A DNA stretch of 42,620 bases. It comes from a bacterium. Its GTDB lineage: Bacteria; Bacteroidota; Bacteroidia; Bacteroidales; Muribaculaceae. The notes below the pieces were generated by a model. It had not been told where the DNA came from, did not search any database, and worked only from the letters and a program-made list of their open reading frames with translations. This document shows positions 24,668 through 33,122 of the stretch, piece by piece. Location of the stretch: assembly GCA_004561555.1 (NCBI GenBank), contig SFVH01000010.1:1-42620 (forward strand), in the 5' to 3' direction. The position numbers were made by a program, and so were the translations under genes. Numbering within the stretch: the first letter of the stretch is position 1; each line of letters opens with the position of its first letter.

Positions 24668-25508
24668 CGGTGATTTTAGTAAATTCGTTAATCCAATCTT
24701 CGCTCAGCGGATTGATGGTGACAGAGCGTAGTCGTGCTTGACGACAGATGGCGAGAGCCTTGTTTTCGTCGCCACCTTCTTGAGCGAAAAACACCGAGGC
24801 CTTCATCTCTTGCGCCTCTTTCAGTCGGTGTTGAATCTGTCCGATGGGCGCTTCCTTTCCCTCATATTCCATACTTATCTGATGAAGCCCATAGTCGGCG
24901 GCGAAGTAGGATAATGAAGGATGCCACACTACAAAAGCCTTGCCTTCATAGCCTTTCAGCTTTGTTGCGGTAGCATTGGCGATGGAGTCTAAACGGAGGT
25001 CGAGAGCATTGAGACGTTGGCGATAGAAATGGGCATTTGCACTGTCGATGCGACACACGGCATCGGTCATATTACGAGCAATGATGCGCATATTATTTAC
25101 CGACATCCACACATGCGGGTCAAATTCATGCTCATCCACCTCACCGTGGTGATGGTGTCCGCTGATAAGCTTGATTCCTTTTTCGGAGTGAAATTTACGG
25201 TCATCCTTATCTAAGTCAGACAGTTTTTTGTCTACGATCCTTTCAAAAGGCAGATTGCCGATAAAGAAGTAGGCGTCAGATTTCTCCAAGAGCATAATCT
25301 GAGACATCTCAGGGTCGTAGGATTCGGCGGAAGCGGCGTTTCGGAGCATACACTCTACAGTAAATTTGTCGCCCACAATTTGGTCAAGCACATATTTTTG
25401 AGGGGGAATACTCACCATCAATATGCGCTCATGAGGTGTCTCGCTTTGGCAAGCCACTGCCGTAAAAATAAGCAGAACACTATAAAAAATATAGATTAAT
25501 TGCTTCAT
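24651..25508 (-). CDS. znuA: Metal ABC transporter substrate-binding lipoprotein (ZnuA-like)
   Basis: 285 residues from the Met at 25508 (MKQLIYIFYSVLLIFTAVAC, lipobox AVAC with Cys at residue 20); the frame start at 25523 puts a basic extension in front of the signal. The cluster-9 binding protein fold is visible, with HHHHGEVDEHEFDPHVWMS (near residue 120) containing the His-rich loop and the metal-binding His, and WHPSLSYFAADYGL with a second ligand. A His/acid-rich loop is typical of zinc-binding members. It is divergent from an Lrp-type regulator and co-transcribed with znuC. Confidence 0.9.
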   Translation of the reverse strand: MKQLIYIFYSVLLIFTAVACQSETPHERILMVSIPPQKYVLDQIVGDKFTVECMLRNAASAESYDPEMSQIMLLEKSDAYFFIGNLPFERIVDKKLSDLDKDDRKFHSEKGIKLISGHHHHGEVDEHEFDPHVWMSVNNMRIIARNMTDAVCRIDSANAHFYRQRLNALDLRLDSIANATATKLKGYEGKAFVVWHPSLSYFAADYGLHQISMEYEGKEAPIGQIQHRLKEAQEMKASVFFAQEGGDENKALAICRQARLRSVTINPLSEDWINEFTKITDELAK

Positions 25509-25559
25509 TCTCCTTGTTAACAAAAATTTATAAATTATTAATTGAATAATCTTACATAT

Positions 25560-25582
25560 TCCAATTTTTTGGAGTACATTTG
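25560..25582 (+). promoter_or_regulatory. -7 element with adjacent inverted repeat before the second Lrp gene
   Basis: TACATTTG (25575-25582) is a good -7; no matching -33 is seen. Immediately upstream, TCCAA (25560-25564) and TTGGA (25569-25573) form an inverted repeat that could bind a dimeric regulator such as the Lrp product itself. Confidence 0.4.
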
Positions 25583-25624
25583 CTTACTCAATATTAAAGC
25601 ACAAAATTAATAAAAACCATAGAA

Positions 25625-26092
25625 ATGGCAAACCCTCAATTAGACTCTTTGGATTATAAAATCTTGCAAATGCTTTCTGCAAATGCTCGAAAACCTTATT
25701 TGGAGATAGCTCGTGAATGTAATGTGTCGGGAGCAGCCGTGCATCAACGCATTCAGAAACTTTCGAATATGGGTGTGCTGATAGGCTCGGAGTCGCTTAT
25801 CGACCCTTCGTCGGTGGGCTACGATACATGTGCCTATATAGGATTTTTTCTCAAAGACCCCTCACACTTTGACCAAGTGGTGCAAAAACTCAAAGAAATA
25901 CCAGAGGTTGTAGAGTGCCACTTTACCACAGGACAGTATGATATGTTTATCAAAATCTATGCTCGCAACAACAATCATTTGTTGAGCATAATCCATGGGA
26001 AGCTGCAAAGCTTGGGCTTGGCACGCACCGAGTCGCTCATCTCATTTAAGGAGGTGTTTAAGCGGCAGATACCTATTGTCAAGGAATACTGA
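25625..26092 (+). CDS. Lrp/AsnC family transcriptional regulator (second copy)
   Basis: 155 residues with the same layout as the regulator at 10080-10544: HTH LDYKILQMLSANARKPYLEIARECNVSGAAVHQRIQKL and RAM domain with VVECHFTTGQYDMFIKIYARNNNHLL. VVECHFTTG is identical in both. It is divergent from znuA with 116 nt between the starts, so it may control that operon, although Lrp proteins usually sense amino acids. The next gene follows after 16 nt. Confidence 0.93.
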   Translation: MANPQLDSLDYKILQMLSANARKPYLEIARECNVSGAAVHQRIQKLSNMGVLIGSESLIDPSSVGYDTCAYIGFFLKDPSHFDQVVQKLKEIPEVVECHFTTGQYDMFIKIYARNNNHLLSIIHGKLQSLGLARTESLISFKEVFKRQIPIVKEY

Positions 26093-26108
26093 TTAAACAA
26101 ACATTGCA

Positions 26109-26912
26109 ATGCTTACGCCACAACAACTTCTGAGTGAATGTGTGCGAATGGCGAAAATTGCCGGAAAAATTCAGATAGGTTATTTCCGTAGCTCGCACCT
26201 GAAGGTCGATACCAAGTATAACGACAGCGATGTGGTCACTGAAGCCGACAAGCGGTCGGAGGCGGCAATCATTGCTGAGATAAGGAGATTGTTTCCCACT
26301 CATTCCGTATTGTCGGAGGAGTCGGGAGAGGATGCCTTTGTGGGCGAGTATCGCTGGGTGATTGACCCGTTGGACGGCACTGCGAGCTTCTCCAGCGGAT
26401 TGCCGGGTTTTTGTGTCTCTATAGGCGTGGAGCATAAGGGGCAGACTGTAGCAGGAGTGGTCTATGCGCCCTATCTTGGCGAACTTTTCACGGCGACGAA
26501 AGGAGGGGGAGCTTATCTCAATGGTGAGCTCATCAGCCCTCGCCGAGAGGACCATCTGAGCCGAGCGATGTTGGCTACCGGTTTTCCCGTGGACCGCAAC
26601 ACCAATAATGATTGCAACGTAGATAATTTTTTGCGACTTTTGCCACAGGTGCGCGACATCCGACGCATGGGTTCGGCAGCTCTTGACATTTGCTATGTGG
26701 CGGCAGGATTGCTCGATGGCTATTGGGAGATGAACCTTCACGATTGGGATGTGAGTGCGGCACTTCTTATTGCACAAGAATCCGGCGCTGAGATTGACCG
26801 TTTCCGCCACGACCGCAATGTTTCGGTCATTGTGGCATCGTCGTCGATAATGCCTAAGATTTCACCCATGATTTCGCGCGTTCCCTATAATGGGACACTT
26901 CAGCTGAAATAA
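26109..26912 (+). CDS. Inositol-monophosphatase family enzyme
   Basis: 267 residues. Metal-site motifs are SEESG (near residue 77), VIDPLDGTASF (near 95; most relatives have DGTTNF, here the Thr is Ala-Ser) and LHDWDVSAALLIAQESGAEI (near 214). The family includes inositol monophosphatase, 3'(2'),5'-bisphosphate nucleotidase (CysQ) and fructose bisphosphatase-like enzymes that act in the cytosol with Mg. I cannot separate these by eye. Likely co-transcribed with the Lrp gene. Confidence 0.88.
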   Translation: MLTPQQLLSECVRMAKIAGKIQIGYFRSSHLKVDTKYNDSDVVTEADKRSEAAIIAEIRRLFPTHSVLSEESGEDAFVGEYRWVIDPLDGTASFSSGLPGFCVSIGVEHKGQTVAGVVYAPYLGELFTATKGGGAYLNGELISPRREDHLSRAMLATGFPVDRNTNNDCNVDNFLRLLPQVRDIRRMGSAALDICYVAAGLLDGYWEMNLHDWDVSAALLIAQESGAEIDRFRHDRNVSVIVASSSIMPKISPMISRVPYNGTLQLK

Positions 26913-26934
26913 TACTACATGATTTATAGCGTTT

Positions 26935-28242
26935 TCAGAATGCTTCGCCAATAGCAAAGACGAAGCCTTTGGTGTGTTTGCCAAATCCGAAATCGATACG
27001 TCCGTTGACGTTGTGCTTCAGCTCGATGCGCAGCCCTATGCCCCCATTGTAAAGGATATCCTTTCCGCGAAAGCTCCCCGGGGAGGGAAACACATTGCCG
27101 GCGCCACTCCACACCGCCACCCCAAGGCGAGGGATGATGTTTTGTCGCAGCTCCGCTTGGAGGCTTAAGAAGTCGTTGTCTACATATCGTCCGGCATAGT
27201 AACCGCGCATACGGATGCCACCACTGCCAAGATATTCTCTCAGAGGCCACGGCGACTCCATGCTATTGAGTGAGCCGTAGAAATCGAGTGCCAACAGCCC
27301 GCCTTTCCATAGCGGTTGATAGTAGTTGTAGGTGAGGCTCAGATTTCCCAACGAGCGGTCGTAGGTGCTGAAAACCTGTGGGCGAGCCACCAGGCGGAGC
27401 ATAAGATTCATGCCCCGACGCGGTTGCAAGATAAAGTCGCGAGTGTCGTATTGAAACGTAATGCCCAGTCCGGTGAAGAAATGCGATTTGTCTTGCCCTT
27501 CAAGATAGTCAATATTGTCGATTTTTGTGATTTCGGCATAGGTAAAATCGAGCACTGCCCCGATATTAAAATTTCCGGCGACACGATACACTAAGTCGGA
27601 ATTATATTTCAGCTGATTGCGAGTGTATTTTATCTTGTCGTTTAATCCGCACGCTTGGCGAGTGATGCCCCAAAAGTCAAGAGGCGAGTAGGTGTATTCA
27701 AGTTTGTAGGAATAACGCAGTCTTCGTCCCGGGAAATGTATGTTGCCGTTGGCGGTGAGCGTAAACAGTCCGTTGAGGGTGATATTACCTATGAGAGTGA
27801 TGTCTGAGGGTTGCATGATAGAGTCGTTGCGATCCAGACGATAAAGACCTGTAGCACCACCACCGATGCCGAAGCTGCCTTCGCGAGTGTAGGACGGCAT
27901 AACGATAAAGCTGACGTCAAACTTCTTGTCAAACGAGTGGTCGCGATTGCCGGCGGCAAGATTGTCGAGATAGGTGGTGAATTTGTTTTGTCTGCCGAGC
28001 ACGGAGGAGAAAATCCCCGGCAATGGTTGCTCTACATCAGAAGTGGTGACAGTGTCGATGGCTTGTGGTTGTCGCAATTCCGGTGGCAGCAGGCTGTCGA
28101 CCTGCTCTTGTGAGAGTGGCACGAAGCGATATTTCAGAGTGTCGGCTTGTTCTTGAGCTCTTGTTGGTGCAACAAACAATTGGGTAATCGCCATAACGAC
28201 TACCGCAAAAACAAAAGTTTTACGTCTTCTCAGATGCCACAT
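26935..28242 (-). CDS. BamA/TamA-family outer-membrane barrel protein
   Basis: About 435 residues from the ATG at 28242. The ATG at 28272 is rejected because the -7 element (28270-28277) overlaps it. A signal peptide (KTFVFAVVVMAITQLFVAPTRAQ) leads into a region without POTRA domains, then a 16-strand-type barrel (from about residue 95). GGIRMRGYYAGRYVDN contains the RG(F/Y) pattern typical of Omp85 loop 6, and the chain ends KGFVFAIGEAF. Such POTRA-less members are common in Bacteroidota; their cargo is mostly unknown. It converges with the IMPase gene. Confidence 0.82.
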   Translation of the reverse strand: MWHLRRRKTFVFAVVVMAITQLFVAPTRAQEQADTLKYRFVPLSQEQVDSLLPPELRQPQAIDTVTTSDVEQPLPGIFSSVLGRQNKFTTYLDNLAAGNRDHSFDKKFDVSFIVMPSYTREGSFGIGGGATGLYRLDRNDSIMQPSDITLIGNITLNGLFTLTANGNIHFPGRRLRYSYKLEYTYSPLDFWGITRQACGLNDKIKYTRNQLKYNSDLVYRVAGNFNIGAVLDFTYAEITKIDNIDYLEGQDKSHFFTGLGITFQYDTRDFILQPRRGMNLMLRLVARPQVFSTYDRSLGNLSLTYNYYQPLWKGGLLALDFYGSLNSMESPWPLREYLGSGGIRMRGYYAGRYVDNDFLSLQAELRQNIIPRLGVAVWSGAGNVFPSPGSFRGKDILYNGGIGLRIELKHNVNGRIDFGFGKHTKGFVFAIGEAF

Positions 28243-28269
28243 ACGGTTTACACACCAAAAAACAGAACA

Positions 28270-28301
28270 CAAAGATACAGCTATCTTGAAAATTATTTCA
28301 A
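28270..28301 (-). promoter_or_regulatory. Promoter of the BamA/TamA-like gene
   Basis: On the minus strand, TTG (28299-28301), 21 nt, TATCTTTG (28270-28277). Start near 28263, leader about 20 nt to the ATG at 28242. Confidence 0.7.
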
Positions 28302-28346
28302 TATACAGACCATTTAACCCACAAAAAAGTTCGTTAAGAACAATAA

Positions 28347-28985
28347 TTATTCTCCGAAATCGATAGCGTCAATCATGTCGCGCTCGCATCGGCGCTTTGC
28401 CCAGCATCGCCGGCACATAGCCATATACTTGTCGTTGCCGCCGATTTCCACTTGTTCGCCGTCAAACACCACGTTGCCGAGGCGGTCGATACGAGCGTTG
28501 ATAATAGTTTTCCTGCCACAGGTGCAGGTGCTTTTCACCTCGTCGATGGTGTCGGCAATCTCAAACAGGCGTCGAGAGCCGTCAAACAGTCGGCTTTGAA
28601 AGTCGGTACGCAAGCCGTAGCACATCACGTTAGCTCCGAAATCGTCGACAATTCGTGCGAGCTGGTCTACTTGCATTGTCGTTAAAAATTGAGCTTCATC
28701 AATAAGAATCCACTCCTTGAACCCCTCTTTTTTGAAGATTTCCACGAGCATAGAGTAGATGTCAGCTTCGGGAAGAATCCATTCGCAGCGCCTTTCGATG
28801 CCTATGCGGGAGCGAATTACGGAGGTTCCTTCTCGGTTGTCGACAGCCGGCTTCATACAAATGTAGTTCATGCCTCTCTCTTCAAAGTTGTAGGCGGTGG
28901 TGAGGAGGAGCGCCGTTTTAGCGGAGCCCATAGTGCCATATCTGAAATATAATTTGCCACGACGGTGGTGATTGTCGCAAGTCAT
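28347..28985 (-). CDS. tdk: Thymidine kinase
   Basis: 212 residues. The P-loop reads GTMGSAKTALLL, the DExQ-type segment WILIDEAQFL holds the catalytic Glu, and zinc ligands are visible as CTCGRKT and MCRRCWAKRRCE. The lasso-type type II thymidine kinase converts thymidine to dTMP in pyrimidine salvage. It is divergent from the M3 peptidase; TAAATTTG at 29019-29026 on the minus strand is the probable -7, with no clear -33. The gap 28986-29150 is otherwise AT-rich. Confidence 0.92.
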   Translation of the reverse strand: MTCDNHHRRGKLYFRYGTMGSAKTALLLTTAYNFEERGMNYICMKPAVDNREGTSVIRSRIGIERRCEWILPEADIYSMLVEIFKKEGFKEWILIDEAQFLTTMQVDQLARIVDDFGANVMCYGLRTDFQSRLFDGSRRLFEIADTIDEVKSTCTCGRKTIINARIDRLGNVVFDGEQVEIGGNDKYMAMCRRCWAKRRCERDMIDAIDFGE

Positions 28986-29102
28986 AATAATGATGGTTAG
29001 TGTTAGAGTTAATGCCTACAAATTTACTGCTTTTAAGGCAATTTATGAAATGTGAAGGGGATAAAAACATAAATAATATAGTGATGTGAAGGATAAAATT
29101 GC

Positions 29103-29110
29103 TAAATTTG
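29103..29110 (+). promoter_or_regulatory. -7 element of the M3 peptidase gene
   Basis: TAAATTTG; leader about 35 nt to the ATG at 29151. No -33 match. Confidence 0.4.
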
Positions 29111-29150
29111 CAACGATAAAGCCGTGATAATAACTATAAAACAGATAATT

Positions 29151-31253
29151 ATGAAAATTAAAACATTAGCGGTGGCGGCACTTTGCTCTTTGGCAATGAT
29201 GCCTACCGCAACCCAAAAGATGAAAGCTGAAAATCCATTTTTTGAGGCCTACGGCACTCAGTTTAACATTCCTCCCTTTGAGCGCATCAACGATAGTGAC
29301 TATCTTCCGGCTATAGAGGAAGGCATTCGTAGGCATAATGCAGAGATTGATGCTATAGTGAAGCAACGGTCGATGCCTGATTTTGAGAATACGATACTTG
29401 CTCTTGACAATTCCGGGCAATTGCTCGAAAATGCGATGTATGTGTTTTCCGGTCTTTATGAAGCTAAGTCGACACCCGAATTGCAGAAGATAGGCGAGAC
29501 GGTGTTTCCGTTGCTGTCGAAGCATAGCGACGAGGTGATGATGAACGAGTTGCTGTTTGACAAAGTGAAACAAGTGTATGACCGTCGCAACGAGCTCAAT
29601 CTCACCGAGCCGCAAATACGCTTGACAGAGAAATACTATAAGCAGATGGTGCGCAACGGCGCATTGCTGTCGCCGGAAAAGAAAGCCGAGTTGTCAGCCA
29701 TCAACGAGCGGCTTGCCACTGCCAATCTGAAATTTGGCGACAATATCGTTAACGACACCAACAATTGGCGCTTGGTGGTGGATAACGAAGCCGACCTTAG
29801 CGGTCTGCCCGCATCGAGCATCGCTCAAGCCAAAGAAGAGGCGGAGGCTGCGGGTATGCCCGACAAATGGGTGTTTACACTTCGTGCTCCCAGCAGGTTG
29901 CCCTTCCTCACTTATGCCGACAATCGCGCTCTCCGCGAGAAGATGTATAATGGCTATATCAACCTTGCAAATACCGGCAACGAATATGACAACAAAGCCC
30001 TTATCGGCGAGATTTTGCGTCTCCGTCAGCAGAAAGCCCGCATCTTCGGTTTCGACACCTATGCCGACTATCAGCTTGACAACGTGATGGCAAAGACCGT
30101 CAAGGCTGCCGAAGACCTCTTGATGACCATTTGGGAGCCGGCAGTTGCCAAGTCGCACGAAGAAATTGCCGATATGCAAGACTATGTGAATAGTCACGGC
30201 GGCAACTTCAAGATTGCTGCATGGGATTATTATTACTATGCCGAAAAGGTTAAGAAAGAGAAATTTAACTTTGACGAAAATGATGTGAGAGTTTATTTCC
30301 CGATAGATAGTGTGCGCAAGGGAATTTTTACAATGGCAGAACGTCTTTATGGCATCAGCTTTAAAGAGGTGAGCGATGTGCCCTTGTATCATCCTGACGT
30401 AAAAGTGTTTGATGTGACCGACGCTGATGGCAAGCATATAGCCACTTTTATGACCGACTACTATGCTCGTAAGGGTAAACGACAAGGCGCATGGATGTTT
30501 GTGTTTCAAGAGGCTAACGGCTCTAAAAATGTGCGCCCGATAGTGTATAATGTGGGTAATTTCACTGCTCCGGCAGCCGGCGAAACAGCATTGTTGACGC
30601 TTGATGAGGTGGAAACAATGTTCCACGAGTTTGGCCATGGGCTTCACGGAATGCTCACCAAGGCGCAATATAAAGGCAATGCCGGCACCAGTGTGGACCG
30701 TGATTTTGTAGAGTTTCCCTCGCAAATCCACGAGCATTGGATGCTTACCCCTGAATTGCTCAAAGAATATGCGCGCCATTATAAGACCGGTGAAGTTATT
30801 CCCGACTCTCTTGTAGAGAAACTCATTGCTTCAAGCAAGTTTAATCAAGGATTTGCCAATGTTGAGCTTGTAGGCGCTGCACTGCTCGACCTTGCATGGC
30901 ACACCAATAAAGACCTCGACAACCTCGATGCCGCAGCATTTGAAACCTCGGTGGCAAAGCGATTGGGAATGCCGGAAGAAATACAATTCCGCTATCGCTC
31001 AACCTACTTCAATCACATCTTCTCCAGCGATGGCTATGCTGCCGGCTACTACACCTATCTATGGGCGCAAGTGCTTGATTGTGATGGCTTTGAGGTGTTT
31101 GAAAAGAATGGTGTGTTTGACCCTGCCACTGCCGCTCGCTTGAAGAAAGTGCTTGAATCGGGTAATGATGCCGACCCGATGACGCTCTATGAAGGCTTCG
31201 CCGGACATCGTCCGACAGCCGATGCTCTTCTTCGCGACAAGGGGTTGAAATAA
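29151..31253 (+). CDS. Exported M3 family metallopeptidase (Dcp-like)
   Basis: 700 residues from the ATG at 29151, which begins a signal peptide (MKIKTLAVAALCSLAMM). The catalytic zinc motif is MFHEFGHGLHGML (near residue 488), with a downstream Glu in the second helix region. The overall size and FPSQIHEHWM match peptidyl-dipeptidase Dcp/oligopeptidase A. With a signal peptide it probably works in the periplasm, trimming dipeptides from peptides. It is followed by a terminator and then by a dicarboxylate/amino-acid symporter. Confidence 0.93.
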   Translation: MKIKTLAVAALCSLAMMPTATQKMKAENPFFEAYGTQFNIPPFERINDSDYLPAIEEGIRRHNAEIDAIVKQRSMPDFENTILALDNSGQLLENAMYVFSGLYEAKSTPELQKIGETVFPLLSKHSDEVMMNELLFDKVKQVYDRRNELNLTEPQIRLTEKYYKQMVRNGALLSPEKKAELSAINERLATANLKFGDNIVNDTNNWRLVVDNEADLSGLPASSIAQAKEEAEAAGMPDKWVFTLRAPSRLPFLTYADNRALREKMYNGYINLANTGNEYDNKALIGEILRLRQQKARIFGFDTYADYQLDNVMAKTVKAAEDLLMTIWEPAVAKSHEEIADMQDYVNSHGGNFKIAAWDYYYYAEKVKKEKFNFDENDVRVYFPIDSVRKGIFTMAERLYGISFKEVSDVPLYHPDVKVFDVTDADGKHIATFMTDYYARKGKRQGAWMFVFQEANGSKNVRPIVYNVGNFTAPAAGETALLTLDEVETMFHEFGHGLHGMLTKAQYKGNAGTSVDRDFVEFPSQIHEHWMLTPELLKEYARHYKTGEVIPDSLVEKLIASSKFNQGFANVELVGAALLDLAWHTNKDLDNLDAAAFETSVAKRLGMPEEIQFRYRSTYFNHIFSSDGYAAGYYTYLWAQVLDCDGFEVFEKNGVFDPATAARLKKVLESGNDADPMTLYEGFAGHRPTADALLRDKGLK

Positions 31254-31280
31254 GGAGTATGACATTTTTAACTTAACAAC

Positions 31281-31319
31281 TCATCCGCTTTCCTCCAAAG
31301 GCGAGCGGATGAATTTTTT
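31281..31319 (+). terminator. Rho-independent terminator
   Basis: TCATCCGCT (31281-31289) and AGCGGATGA (31304-31312) pair perfectly, followed by ATTTTTT. It separates the M3 gene from the symporter. Confidence 0.85.
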
Positions 31320-31331
31320 AAACAATCACAT

Positions 31332-32519
31332 ATGAAACATTCCGGACAGAAACGACATTTCGGATTATTGCCTCGCATCATTGTGGCAATGATAGCCGGC
31401 ATCGGTTGTGGCTTCATTTTTCCTGAGGCTATAGCCCGTATATTTGTCACCTTCAATAGCCTTTTCGGCAATTTTCTCTCGTTTTGCATCCCCTTGATAA
31501 TTGTGGGGTTTGTAGTTCCGGCGATAGCCGAAATCGGTAAGAGAGCCGGGAAGATGTTGGTGTTCACCGCCTTGCTGGCTTATGTAGCCACGTTTTTCTC
31601 GGGAATGTTTTCATATTTTGTGGGAACACTCACTTTCCCGGCATTGCTCAGTGACACTGCCGTAGGAGTGGCTGCGAGCGAGAGCCATGCGCTTCAGCCG
31701 TTTTTTAGCATTGATATTCCGCCGTTGATGAGCGTTATGACAGCGCTGGTTGTCGCTTTTGTGTTTGGTCTGGGCGTGGCGCAAACCGACGTTACTTCGG
31801 TGTTGCGTCGATGCTTTGTGGAGATGCGCGAGATTATCATTAAGGTAATATATACGGTGGTAATCCCGTTGTTACCTTTCTATATTTTCGGCATTTTTAT
31901 GAATATGACTATTGCCGATGAGGTGGGCCCGATGCTCATCACCTTTGCCAAAATTATTTTGGTGATTTTTGCAATCCATATAGCAGTGTTGCTCTTGCAG
32001 TTTTCGGTGGCATCGCTATTCTCTACCACTACTCGCAACCCGCTAAAACTGTTGTGGCGTATGATGCCGGCATATTTCACCGCATTGGGCACACAATCGT
32101 CGGCAGCAACAATCCCGGTGACTCTTGCACGCACTAAGGCTTTGGGAGTCAGCGAAGGTGTGGCAGGGTTTGTTGTGCCGTTGTGTGCCACAATCCATAT
32201 GTCCGGCAGCACGTTGAAGATTGTGGCTTGCGCTTTGGCTTTGATGATAACACAACAAATGCCCTACGACACCCCAATGTTTGTGGGTTTCGTGGCGATG
32301 CTTGGCATCACAATGGTGGCTGCGCCGGGTGTGCCCGGCGGGTCGATAATGGCGGCGTTGGGCATCTTGTCGCAGATGCTTGGTTTCACCGATGCAGACA
32401 ATGCTTTAATGATAGCCCTTTATATTGCAATGGATAGCTTTGGCACTGCCTGTAATGTTACCGGCGACGGAGCGTTGTCGGTGATTGTCAATCGTTTTTT
32501 CGGTGTAAAGAAGCACTAA
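31332..32519 (+). CDS. Dicarboxylate/amino-acid:cation symporter (DAACS family)
   Basis: 395 residues with about eight membrane segments. Family signatures are seen: the serine-rich re-entrant loop TQSSAATIPVT (near 257), GFVVPLCATIHMSGS (around 281), and the final AMDSFGTACNVTGDGALSVIV with Asp and Asn of the substrate/Na site. It takes up glutamate, aspartate or C4-dicarboxylates with Na or H. Substrate not determinable here. It starts right after the terminator; no TAnnTTTG is seen in the 12-nt space, so its promoter may lie inside the upstream gene. Confidence 0.92.
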   Translation: MKHSGQKRHFGLLPRIIVAMIAGIGCGFIFPEAIARIFVTFNSLFGNFLSFCIPLIIVGFVVPAIAEIGKRAGKMLVFTALLAYVATFFSGMFSYFVGTLTFPALLSDTAVGVAASESHALQPFFSIDIPPLMSVMTALVVAFVFGLGVAQTDVTSVLRRCFVEMREIIIKVIYTVVIPLLPFYIFGIFMNMTIADEVGPMLITFAKIILVIFAIHIAVLLLQFSVASLFSTTTRNPLKLLWRMMPAYFTALGTQSSAATIPVTLARTKALGVSEGVAGFVVPLCATIHMSGSTLKIVACALALMITQQMPYDTPMFVGFVAMLGITMVAAPGVPGGSIMAALGILSQMLGFTDADNALMIALYIAMDSFGTACNVTGDGALSVIVNRFFGVKKH

Positions 32520-32592
32520 AACTTTGATATCCCCGAGCAAAAAGCAGCAATTTCATCCGACAGCCCCGAGATAATGGCACGGAAACAAACTC

Positions 32593-33102
32593 TTATTTCT
32601 TTAAGCAATATTTGTTGATGTTGGCTTGCAGTTCATCTGTGGTGAGTAAGCCCACCGAAGTGCCGGTGATATTGCCATTGCCATCAAAATACACGAGCGT
32701 TGGCATTGCCTCGATGTTAAACATTTGCGCCAACTTCGTCTCTTCGTCTACATCCACGCGGAAGAAATCGATTTTTCCTTTGAAGTCTTTAGCCAGCGCT
32801 TCGAGTTTGGGCGATAATTGTTTGCAAGGACCGCACCAAGTGGCATAAAAGTCGATAACGATAGGGTGGGTGCCAAGAAACTTACCGTCGTTGGTTTCGG
32901 TGTTGAAGATGTAGTGATTATATTTCTTCATTGTCAAGTCGCGCACCTTTCCACTATAGTGAGTGGCTCCCGATTGAGCATCAGCAACTTCCTCTACGGC
33001 TTCGCTTTCAGCCTCGTCGTTGGCATTATCAGTCTTGGCGTTTGCGCATGCAGCAAGCATTGAAAGCACTGCCACTGCAGTCATAAATAATAGTTTCTTC
33101 AT
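32593..33102 (-). CDS. Thioredoxin-like lipoprotein
   Basis: 169 residues from the Met at 33102 (MKKLLFMTAVAVLSMLAAC, Cys lipobox). After an acidic linker (about residues 23-45) comes a thioredoxin fold with the active site ATWCGPCKQLSPK and the cis-Pro in AMPTLVYFDGNG. It probably reduces or exchanges disulfides outside the cytosol. It starts 20 nt after the copper ATPase gene in the same direction, so the two are likely co-transcribed. Confidence 0.9.
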   Translation of the reverse strand: MKKLLFMTAVAVLSMLAACANAKTDNANDEAESEAVEEVADAQSGATHYSGKVRDLTMKKYNHYIFNTETNDGKFLGTHPIVIDFYATWCGPCKQLSPKLEALAKDFKGKIDFFRVDVDEETKLAQMFNIEAMPTLVYFDGNGNITGTSVGLLTTDELQANINKYCLKK

Positions 33103-33122
33103 AGTCGGATAAATATTTAAGT

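Noticed and set aside
29694..30779. Minus-strand frame of 361 residues inside the M3 peptidase gene
   Set aside because: Antisense frame of a clear M3 peptidase; His/Cys-rich composition is typical of shadow frames.
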